Positions 1 to 5,776 of a stretch of 11,061 nt of DNA are shown piece by piece. This DNA comes from an uncultured Bacilli bacterium (GTDB lineage Bacteria > Bacillota_I > Bacilli_A > RF39 > UBA660): assembly GCA_949879835.1 (NCBI GenBank), contig CATLBU010000026.1, positions 1 through 11,061 on the forward strand, given 5' to 3'. The position numbers were made by a program, and so were the translations under genes. The stretch's first letter is position 1; every line of letters begins with the position of its first letter. The notes under the pieces were generated by a model. The model ran no database searches, was not told the DNA's origin, and saw only the letters and a list, made by a program, of their open reading frames with translations.

Positions 1-138
1 CATTTGGGATGTTCTATATTGGCGTGGGTAAATATTAAGTTTTAAGTTAAATCTTTAAAAATTTTGTCAGTAATTTAAAAATAGATATAAATTTATATAA
101 TAATTTCGTAAAAAACCTAAACTTAAAAGATGAAAGAA
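1..138. other. AT-rich leader region with no supportable gene
   Basis: All three plus frames close within the first 45 bases, so at most the last few residues of an upstream gene could be present, and the sequence does not show which frame. No GC-rich hairpin is visible. A 14-base perfect AT palindrome lies at 85-98. The run of A and T just upstream of the promoter at 139 could act as an UP element, which is inference from composition only. Confidence 0.4.
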
Positions 139-167
139 TTGACTAAGTATTAGAAATGTTATAAAAT
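139..167 (+). promoter_or_regulatory. Sigma-A-type promoter of the GLUG-repeat gene
   Basis: TTGACT at 139-144, a 17-base spacer and TAAAAT at 162-167 match the sigma-A consensus well. A TG dinucleotide at 157-158 adds an extended -10 look for the alternative register TATAAA at 160-165. The expected transcript start near 174 lies downstream of the ATG at 166, which rules that ATG out and supports the start at 199. Confidence 0.7.
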
Positions 168-184
168 GATAGTTAGAAATAGAA

Positions 185-190
185 GAGGGG
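185..190 (+). promoter_or_regulatory. Ribosome binding site deciding the start at 199
   Basis: GAGGGG sits 8 bases before the ATG at 199. The upstream in-frame ATG at 166 lies inside the -10 element and has no Shine-Dalgarno sequence. The protein therefore begins with a lysine-rich leader at 199. Confidence 0.7.
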
Positions 191-198
191 ATAAGAGA

Positions 199-1488
199 AT
201 GAAAAAGAAAAAAAATGGTTTTGCAGCAACTGGTGTTTTATATACAATTTTAGTAATTTTTTTAATTTTGATGTCAACGTTATTAGTAACCCTTTCTTCT
301 CGTTCTAGAATTTTAAGTAAATTAAAGAGTGATGCCAAAAATGTGTCTACTACAGTTTTTCCTACTTTATATAATATAAAAAATGGAAGTGCAACAGCAA
401 CGGGTGCTTTAAGTAATCCATACTATATAAATTCAATTGAAGATTTAGTCTTGTTATCTATAGATGTTAATAACGGAATCAATTATGAGAATAAAAACTT
501 ATTTTTGTTAAGGGACTTGGATTTTCAGAATAATGCTAGTTATTTAGATTCCTCTAGTAAAGTTTATGGAGATATTAATGGAGATGGTATAGTAGGTACT
601 ATTTATGAAGAATTAACTACCTCATCTGGTTTCATACCTATAGGAAATTCAAGTAATGCCTTTAGGGGAACTTTTAATGGAAATAAAAAAATAATTAGAA
701 ATTTATTAATTCATAGGGATGCCCCTTATCAAGGTATGTTTGGAAACAATGAAGGTAATATTGAACATTTAACGATTCATGGGAATATTCAAGGTATTTA
801 CCGAGTTGGTGGAATATCTAGCATTAATTCTGGGAATATCCGTGATTGTCATAATCAAGCTTTTATACAGTTAAAACTAGTAGCAAATTATGCCAATAAT
901 GATACAACCTATTTTGGTGGAACTGTCGGTGGAATAGCAGGACAAAATACAGGAGAAATTTCTAATTCATCTAATATAGGAAGTATATCATCAGTATATA
1001 ATCCAAATAGCAATGATAATGGATATATTGGTGGCCTTGTAGGTAGAAGTACAGCTGGACAAATTTTAGATTGTTTTAATAGCGGAGAGGTAATAGGAAC
1101 CTCTACTAGGGATACTATAACTGGTGGAGTTGTAGGGGCAAATTATGAGACTAGTGTAGTGGGAAATTGCTATAATACAAATGCTATAACATCCACCACA
1201 ACTAATGCAATTTCTTATTCTGGTGGAATTGTAGGACTGAATAGATCAAGTGTTAGTAATACTTATAATATTGGTAGTATATTAAGTTCAGGTAGTCAAA
1301 ATAAGTGTTTATCGTATAATGAAAAAACAATAAATAATTCATTTTATTTAAATACTTGTACATTAGGTGGAGAAGGTATTAGCAAAACTTCTGAAGAAAT
1401 TAAAGGCTTAACAAATATATTAGGAGATGCTTTCAAAGATGATATAAATCAAATAAATAATGGATATCCGATTTTAAAATGGCAATGA
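199..1488 (+). CDS. Surface protein with prepilin-like N-terminus and GLUG-type repeats
   Basis: This 429-residue protein starts with a short basic leader (MKKKKNG) followed by one hydrophobic segment, roughly residues 8-32, then a charged stretch. Basic leader, Gly, Phe and hydrophobic helix resemble a class III/type IV prepilin cut after Gly7. However, the usual Glu at mature position +5 is Gly, so an uncleaved signal anchor is possible. Residues 125-138 (D-I-N-G-D-G and following) resemble a calcium-binding dockerin or EF-hand loop. From about residue 180 to 364 there are repeated G-G-[IL]-[VAS]-G units followed by N/C-x-[NG] turns, the pattern of GLUG-motif surface proteins, expected to stack as a beta helix. 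The C-terminus ends in YPILKWQ, with no LPxTG motif. The gene has its own promoter and a hairpin at its stop. Molecular function is unknown; adhesion or a minor-pilin role is inference. Confidence 0.75.
   Translation: MKKKKNGFAATGVLYTILVIFLILMSTLLVTLSSRSRILSKLKSDAKNVSTTVFPTLYNIKNGSATATGALSNPYYINSIEDLVLLSIDVNNGINYENKNLFLLRDLDFQNNASYLDSSSKVYGDINGDGIVGTIYEELTTSSGFIPIGNSSNAFRGTFNGNKKIIRNLLIHRDAPYQGMFGNNEGNIEHLTIHGNIQGIYRVGGISSINSGNIRDCHNQAFIQLKLVANYANNDTTYFGGTVGGIAGQNTGEISNSSNIGSISSVYNPNSNDNGYIGGLVGRSTAGQILDCFNSGEVIGTSTRDTITGGVVGANYETSVVGNCYNTNAITSTTTNAISYSGGIVGLNRSSVSNTYNIGSILSSGSQNKCLSYNEKTINNSFYLNTCTLGGEGISKTSEEIKGLTNILGDAFKDDINQINNGYPILKWQ
736..1290 (+). repeat. GLUG-like protein repeat array
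   Basis: About six degenerate units of roughly 20-40 residues can be aligned by eye within the preceding gene. They centre on MFGNNEG, VGGISSINSG, VGGIAGQNTG, IGGLVGRSTAG, TGGVVGANYE and SGGIVGLNRS. Each is followed by a short segment with an Asn/Cys-rich turn such as DCFNSG, NCYNTN or NTYNIG. The units have diverged at DNA level, so this is an old protein repeat and not a recent tandem duplication. Confidence 0.7.
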
Positions 1489-1509
1489 TTATTTTCTTTA
1501 TTGCCATTT
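1477..1509 (+). terminator. Hairpin at the end of the GLUG-repeat gene
   Basis: AAATGGCAAT at 1477-1486 pairs perfectly with ATTGCCATTT at 1500-1509 around a 13-base loop, and the stem includes the first base of the TGA stop. A broken T-rich stretch follows (TTTAATTTT). With few GC pairs, a large loop and an interrupted T tract, it is probably a weak intrinsic terminator. Confidence 0.5.
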
Positions 1510-1529
1510 AATTTTAAAAATGATAATAT
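1501..1529 (+). promoter_or_regulatory. Candidate promoter for priA
   Basis: TTGCCA at 1501-1506, 17 bases and TAATAT at 1524-1529 form a plausible sigma-A promoter. The -35 element lies within the downstream arm of the preceding hairpin. The transcript would start only about a dozen bases before the priA ATG, so the leader would be very short. In AT-rich DNA such matches arise by chance, hence the low confidence. Confidence 0.35.
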
Positions 1530-1548
1530 CTAATTAGAGGTTGATAAT

Positions 1549-3723
1549 ATGATTGCAGAGGTTTTGGTAGAGATAAAAACTAAAAATATAGATCAAACAT
1601 TTTCCTATATGATACCAAAAGAATTGGAATCAACAATCAAAATAGGAGTGAGAGTAGTTGTTCCTTTTGGAAAACAAAAATTAGAAGGATTTATTCTCAA
1701 AATAAAACCCTATGAAAAAGTAGAATACTCTTTAAAAAAAATTATAGAAGTTGTAGATGAAAATCCAGTTTTAACACAGGAAATGTTGGAACTTGGAGAG
1801 TATATATCTAAAAAAACTTTATGTAATTTAATTAGTTGCTATCAAACGATGTTACCAACTGCCTTAAAAGCAAAACAAAAAACAAAAATATCTAAAAAAT
1901 ACGTTTCATACTTACAAATAAAAAATAAAAATATTGATTCTATCAAAATAGAAAATCAAAAAAAAATCTTGTATTTATTTCAAGAAACAAATGAAATCCC
2001 TAAAAAGGTTGCCACTAGTATTTCTGTATCTAGTGTGAACACCTTAATTAAAAATGGCTTTTTAGAAGAAATTCAAAAAGAAGAATATCGATTAAAAGAA
2101 AATGTAGAAAAAGATTTAAAAAAGGTAGAATTAACAGAGGAACAAAAAAAGGTAATTAATCAAATATTAAAAAAGAGACATCGGTTTCAACCATTTTTAC
2201 TGCATGGGGTAACAGGAAGTGGAAAAACAGAAGTGTACATGCATTTAATTGAAGAGGTTATGAAAGAAAAAAAAGAAGCAATTGTTCTTGTTCCTGAGAT
2301 TAGTTTAACCCCACAACTTGTATTGAACTTTCGAAAACGATTTGGAAGTACCATCGCCATTCTACACTCGCGTTTATCTAGTGGAGAAAAATATGATGAA
2401 TGGAGAAAAATAGAAAAAAAAGAAGTGAAAGTTACAATTGGCGCCAGAAGTGCAATTTTTGCTCCTTTCAAAAGGTTAGGAATCATTATTGTTGATGAAG
2501 AACATGAAACCACTTATAAACAAGAAAATAACCCAAAATATAATGCGATTGATATTGCCTTGTGGCGAGCAAAAAGATATAAGATTCCAGTTGTTATGGG
2601 AAGTGCAACTCCAATGATTGAAAGTTATACACGAGCACAAATGGGGATTTATGAATTATGTGAATTAAAAAATAGAATTAATAAACATCTACCAAAAGTA
2701 TATTTAGTAGATATGAAAGAAGAAATAAAAAAGAAAAATCGTATCATTTCAGAAATACTAGATCAAAAAATAAAAGAGCGTTTGAGTAAGAATGAGCAGA
2801 TCATCCTATTATTAAACCGTCGAGGCTATTCTACCATTTTGACCTGTAAATCGTGTGGATACACCCACAAATGTCCATATTGTGATATTCCACTTACTTA
2901 CCATAAAGCCTCCAATACTATGCGATGCCATTATTGTGGATATGGCGATAAAAAAATCACCATTTGTCCAACTTGTCATAGTAAAGAAATCAATGAATAT
3001 GGTATGGGAACAGAAAAACTACAAATCTATATCCAAGAACATTATCCAAATTCTAAAATTATTCGTATGGATAATGATACAACCACCAAAAAGGGAAGCC
3101 ATGAAAGAATTATTCAGGAATTTCAAAATCAAAAATATAATATTTTAATTGGAACACAAATGATTGCAAAAGGCCTAGATTTTCCAAACGTGACTTTGGT
3201 AGGTGTGATTAATGGCGACGCTAGTTTAAATATACCAGATTTTCGAAGTGGAGAGCGAACATTTCAACTATTAAATCAAGTTGCTGGAAGGGCAGGAAGA
3301 GCAGAATTAAAAGGAGAAGTAGTAATTCAAGGATTTAATATCGATCATTATAGTATTCGTTATGCTAAAGCACATGATTATCTTCAGTTTTATCAAGAGG
3401 AAATGCGACTTCGAAAAATATTAAAATATAGTCCTTATTATAATTTGAGTTTAATTAGAATAAGGACTAAAGAAGAGAAAGTTGGAATTGAGGAAGCAAA
3501 TAAAATTGTAAAGTATTTAAAATCCAAACAATTAAAAGATGTGATCATCTTAGGTCCTAGCTTTTCTAGTATTCCTAAAATTAATAATGTATACCAAATT
3601 CAAATTATTATGAAATATAAAAAAACAGATATCATAATAAAAGAACTTGAGCAAGTAAGTGAAATTTATCACAATCATAAAAAAATAAATGTAGATATGG
3701 ATATGAATCCCATTAGAATATAG
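1549..3723 (+). CDS. priA: Primosomal replication restart helicase PriA
   Basis: PriA is a 3'-5' superfamily 2 DNA helicase that recognises stalled or repaired forks and starts reloading of the replicative helicase. At 724 residues it is close to E. coli PriA (732) and shorter than the B. subtilis protein. The N-terminal fork-binding domain is recognisable (residues about 1-95, including QTFSYMIP and VVVPFGKQ). Walker A is GVTGSGKT at 220-227, the Walker B DEEH box at 316-319, motif III SATP at 352-355 and motif VI QVAGRAGR at 577-584. Eight zinc-binding cysteines are present in four pairs: 433/436, 442/445, 460/463 and 473/476. The start follows AGAGGTTGAT by a normal spacing. The def and fmt genes that often follow priA in Firmicutes are absent; a membrane protein gene follows after 7 bases. 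Confidence 0.97.
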   Translation: MIAEVLVEIKTKNIDQTFSYMIPKELESTIKIGVRVVVPFGKQKLEGFILKIKPYEKVEYSLKKIIEVVDENPVLTQEMLELGEYISKKTLCNLISCYQTMLPTALKAKQKTKISKKYVSYLQIKNKNIDSIKIENQKKILYLFQETNEIPKKVATSISVSSVNTLIKNGFLEEIQKEEYRLKENVEKDLKKVELTEEQKKVINQILKKRHRFQPFLLHGVTGSGKTEVYMHLIEEVMKEKKEAIVLVPEISLTPQLVLNFRKRFGSTIAILHSRLSSGEKYDEWRKIEKKEVKVTIGARSAIFAPFKRLGIIIVDEEHETTYKQENNPKYNAIDIALWRAKRYKIPVVMGSATPMIESYTRAQMGIYELCELKNRINKHLPKVYLVDMKEEIKKKNRIISEILDQKIKERLSKNEQIILLLNRRGYSTILTCKSCGYTHKCPYCDIPLTYHKASNTMRCHYCGYGDKKITICPTCHSKEINEYGMGTEKLQIYIQEHYPNSKIIRMDNDTTTKKGSHERIIQEFQNQKYNILIGTQMIAKGLDFPNVTLVGVINGDASLNIPDFRSGERTFQLLNQVAGRAGRAELKGEVVIQGFNIDHYSIRYAKAHDYLQFYQEEMRLRKILKYSPYYNLSLIRIRTKEEKVGIEEANKIVKYLKSKQLKDVIILGPSFSSIPKINNVYQIQIIMKYKKTDIIIKELEQVSEIYHNHKKINVDMDMNPIRI

Positions 3724-3730
3724 GTGAAGT

Positions 3731-5152
3731 ATGAAATTAAAAAAATATATTATTGTAACCATTGTGTTTTTTATAATTATTCTATCCTTATCTCCAATTT
3801 CTGGAGATGACTGGGGAAATTATATGGTTGGAACCCAAGGATTAAGACATATGATTGGACAGGCAATTGGAATGTATTTTGATTGGGAGGGTAGATTAGT
3901 TAGTCGCTTATTTATTAACTTTTTAACCTACCATAAATGGATATGGAATATAATCAATAGTTTGTTAATTACAAGTATTATTTATTTTACTGTCAAAATA
4001 ATTGAACCAAAAGATAAAAAAACAATTTATTTTCTTAGTCTGTTTGGCATGATAGGAATGAATATTTACATGTTTTCACAAAGTATTACATGGATAGCAG
4101 GAAATATTACATATTTGTTTCCTTTATCGTTATATATCATGTATCTATATTATTTGAAAACGAATCAAATAAAGAATCACATAGTATATTTTGGCATTTT
4201 GAATTTCATACTACCCATGTTTGTAGAACATATGGCAGTATTATTGGTACTTACAAATTTATTAATCAATATTGTTTCATATATCCGTACAAAAAAAGCA
4301 GATAAAATATTACTATGTAATTTTATTCTGTCTATATTTAGTACCATTTTCATGTTATTATCTCCAGGTTCTAATTTACGAACAAAAATTGAAAATGTAG
4401 AGTTTAATCAGTTATCCCTAATTGGAAAAATTTTATATAATATTCCTAATTTTATGTATTACACATTTATTTCTAATGCTTATTTAATGATATTATGGAT
4501 TATTGTTATGATTTATTTCATTAGAAAACAATTTACCAATAAAATTGTAAAAAATTTATTAATTTTTTATGTTACAGGAATTCCTATTTTAACGATTATA
4601 GGTTATCATACAAGTATTCTTCAAATTTCCTATTTGAACTTTATCATAGATTCCCATAATTTACTCGTTATTCTTTATTGGATTTCGTTTGTTAGTATTT
4701 TCATATTTTTGATGATAAAAAATATCAAAAATCAGAGAAATATCTATTGTTTTGTTCTATTTTTAATTGGAATATCAGCAAATGGAATCATGCTATTATC
4801 TCCCACTTGGGGCTATCGTACCGCTCTTGCAACCAATATTTTAGTATCGATTTCTTTATTGTGGATTATATCAGATATCAAAATACCTAATATAATGAAA
4901 AAAATAATTCCTATTTTAGGAGAAAGTGTTCTATCTTTATATTTGATTTTATATTCTTATTTATACTATGTAAATCAAGAAAGAGAACAATTCATAAAAC
5001 AACAAATAAAATCGAATCAAAGTATTATTCAAGTGAAAAAATTACCAATATATGCCCCTTGTAATAGTAATCCAACTAATGAATATCATGAAAAAGTATT
5101 TAAAAAATATTATGGTATAGAAGACCATAAAAAGATAAAAATAATAAAATAA
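3731..5152 (+). CDS. Polytopic membrane protein, DUF6056-like
   Basis: This 473-residue protein is mostly hydrophobic, with about 11-13 predicted membrane helices and a soluble C-terminal tail from about residue 413. An acidic D-D-W lies just after the first helix (residues 26-28), followed by G-R at 54-55 and E-H at 166-167. Two related loops contain S-P and R-T: SPGSNLRT at 211-218 and SPTWGYRT at 357-364. An early Asp pair in an external loop after helix 1 is typical of GT-C-like polytopic glycosyltransferases, and the overall pattern fits my recollection of the DUF6056 family. Role in glycan or polymer transfer is inference. The gene follows priA by 7 bases, and its ribosome binding site (AGGTGA, 3722-3727) overlaps the priA stop, so translation is probably coupled. 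It ends at a strong terminator. No functional link to PriA is apparent. Confidence 0.75.
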   Translation: MKLKKYIIVTIVFFIIILSLSPISGDDWGNYMVGTQGLRHMIGQAIGMYFDWEGRLVSRLFINFLTYHKWIWNIINSLLITSIIYFTVKIIEPKDKKTIYFLSLFGMIGMNIYMFSQSITWIAGNITYLFPLSLYIMYLYYLKTNQIKNHIVYFGILNFILPMFVEHMAVLLVLTNLLINIVSYIRTKKADKILLCNFILSIFSTIFMLLSPGSNLRTKIENVEFNQLSLIGKILYNIPNFMYYTFISNAYLMILWIIVMIYFIRKQFTNKIVKNLLIFYVTGIPILTIIGYHTSILQISYLNFIIDSHNLLVILYWISFVSIFIFLMIKNIKNQRNIYCFVLFLIGISANGIMLLSPTWGYRTALATNILVSISLLWIISDIKIPNIMKKIIPILGESVLSLYLILYSYLYYVNQEREQFIKQQIKSNQSIIQVKKLPIYAPCNSNPTNEYHEKVFKKYYGIEDHKKIKIIK

Positions 5153-5178
5153 AAAGATTTCGTGAAATCTTTTTATTT
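5147..5178. terminator. Bidirectional intrinsic terminator between convergent genes
   Basis: A 14-base-pair perfect stem (5147-5160 with 5165-5178) closes on a four-base CGTG loop. Flanking A and T tracts make it read as a hairpin with a U tract in both directions. It overlaps the stop of the plus-strand membrane protein gene and the last codon plus stop of the minus-strand gene, so it can end both transcripts. Confidence 0.85.
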
Positions 5179-5616
5179 ATGAGGAATATATTGTTGATTT
5201 AGTTTTAGTTGTTTCACCCTTACTTTAAAATCTTGATCAGGGCTATAATAGGCCTGTAAGGACCCAGGATTGACGAATAAATCATCCTTTTTCCTAGGGT
5301 AGGTGGTTATAATCATTGTTTTTAATTCCTTCTCTTTTTGTTGAATATCTTTTCGAAGATGGTAGAAAGTTTGAAAAGAATCATTTAACAAATCTAAATC
5401 TACAAATCCCTGATCTTTAATCTTAATTAATATAGCCCCTCTTTTATAATCCTCTGTTTCTGGTGGAACAATTTGTGTTCTATTAGCCTCTATTTCAAAA
5501 TCATCTAAAAGATATGATTGTTTAGTTACAATAGTTGTTGCTTCTTTTGTACACTTTTTAATATCTCCCCAAAAAACATCGTCTGGACGAATATGACCAA
5601 TCATAAATTCGAACAT
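5173..5616 (-). CDS. Hypothetical soluble protein of 147 residues
   Basis: I do not recognise this family. The protein has no signal peptide and no membrane segment. It is mixed alpha/beta in appearance, with a central strand-rich part (RGAILIKIKDQGFVDLDLL, about residues 59-77). A lysine- and glutamate-rich stretch follows (about 88-100) that could be a helix, then a C-terminal part containing FVNPGSLQAYYSP. There is one cysteine (residue 22). The gene is real by context: a strong promoter, a purine-rich ribosome binding site (GGAAGGGGGAG) four bases before the ATG, and a terminator at its stop. The next in-frame ATG (codon 5) is too far from that site. It is monocistronic and divergent from uvrA; a cytoplasmic or DNA-repair role would be guesswork. 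Confidence 0.8.
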   Translation of the reverse strand: MFEFMIGHIRPDDVFWGDIKKCTKEATTIVTKQSYLLDDFEIEANRTQIVPPETEDYKRGAILIKIKDQGFVDLDLLNDSFQTFYHLRKDIQQKEKELKTMIITTYPRKKDDLFVNPGSLQAYYSPDQDFKVRVKQLKLNQQYIPHK

Positions 5617-5642
5617 AGCACTCCCCCTTCCTTTATTTCAGT

Positions 5643-5671
5643 ATTATATTCTTTTCAAAAGACTTCGTCAA
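5643..5671 (-). promoter_or_regulatory. Sigma-A promoter of the 147-residue protein gene
   Basis: On the minus strand, TTGACG (5671-5666) is followed by a 17-base spacer and a perfect TATAAT (5648-5643). Transcription would start near 5636, giving a leader of about 20 bases that holds the ribosome binding site. This is one of the two best promoter matches in the window. Confidence 0.8.
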
Positions 5672-5698
5672 TGATTTTTGTTAGAATAGAAAAGAAAC

Positions 5699-5727
5699 TT
5701 GATAAGCGAAAAAATGTTTGGTATAAT
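5699..5727 (+). promoter_or_regulatory. Sigma-A promoter of uvrA with extended -10
   Basis: TTGATA at 5699-5704, a 17-base spacer and a perfect TATAAT at 5722-5727, preceded by TGG (extended -10). It gives a leader of about 40 bases before the uvrA ATG. The spacer contains a LexA-box-like sequence, so binding there would block RNA polymerase. Its -35 lies 28 bases from the divergent -35 of the minus-strand gene. Confidence 0.8.
5707..5720. promoter_or_regulatory. Candidate LexA/DinR (SOS) operator in the uvrA promoter
   Basis: CGAAAAAATGTTTG differs at one position (A in place of C at base 5) from the Gram-positive SOS box pattern CGAACRNRYGTTYG. It sits exactly between the -35 and -10 of the uvrA promoter, where a repressor is expected to act. 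uvrA is a classical SOS gene in Bacillus and relatives. The left half-site is the weak one, and A-rich DNA makes partial matches likely, so this remains a candidate. Confidence 0.45.
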
Positions 5728-5742
5728 ACTTATTGACAAAGG

Positions 5743-5751
5743 TGTTATAAT
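5743..5751 (+). promoter_or_regulatory. Possible second extended -10 element upstream of uvrA
   Basis: TGTTATAAT is a perfect extended -10 (TGN plus TATAAT at 5746-5751). No -35 is found at the right distance; the nearby TTGACA at 5733-5738 is only 7 bases away and cannot serve it. If used, it would give a second, shorter uvrA transcript that lies outside the putative LexA site. Confidence 0.35.
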
Positions 5752-5776
5752 AATAAGTAAATTATGAGGTGATTAC

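Noticed and set aside
85..98. Perfect 14-base palindrome ATATAAATTTATAT as an operator
   Set aside because: Composed only of A and T in very AT-rich DNA, more than 40 bases upstream of the -35; expected by chance.
166..198. Upstream in-frame ATG at 166 as start of the GLUG-repeat gene
   Set aside because: It lies within the promoter -10 element, has no ribosome binding site, and would hide the lysine-rich leader behind extra residues.
1486..1536. Reading the TGA at 1486-1488 as Trp (Mycoplasma code)
   Set aside because: Trp is TGG throughout PriA, UvrA and the other conserved genes with no in-frame TGA, and the protein ends naturally in a YPILKWQ tail with a hairpin at the stop.
2187..2513. 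Minus-strand open frame of 108 codons
   Set aside because: It is antisense to the PriA helicase core, has no ribosome binding site or recognisable protein, and is explained by codon use of priA.
2855..3148. Plus-strand open frame of 97 codons inside priA
   Set aside because: Out-of-frame shadow of the zinc-binding region of priA; the priA frame carries all the motifs.
3550..3762. Minus-strand open frame of 70 codons across the priA end
   Set aside because: Low-complexity Ile/Tyr/Phe composition from AT-rich antisense sequence; no start signals.
4090..4305. Plus-strand open frame of 71 codons inside the DUF6056-like gene
   Set aside because: Out-of-frame shadow without a ribosome binding site.
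5518..5736. Plus-strand open frame of 72 codons crossing the divergent promoter region
   Set aside because: It is antisense to the 147-residue gene and runs through both promoters; no ribosome binding site and no protein-like features.
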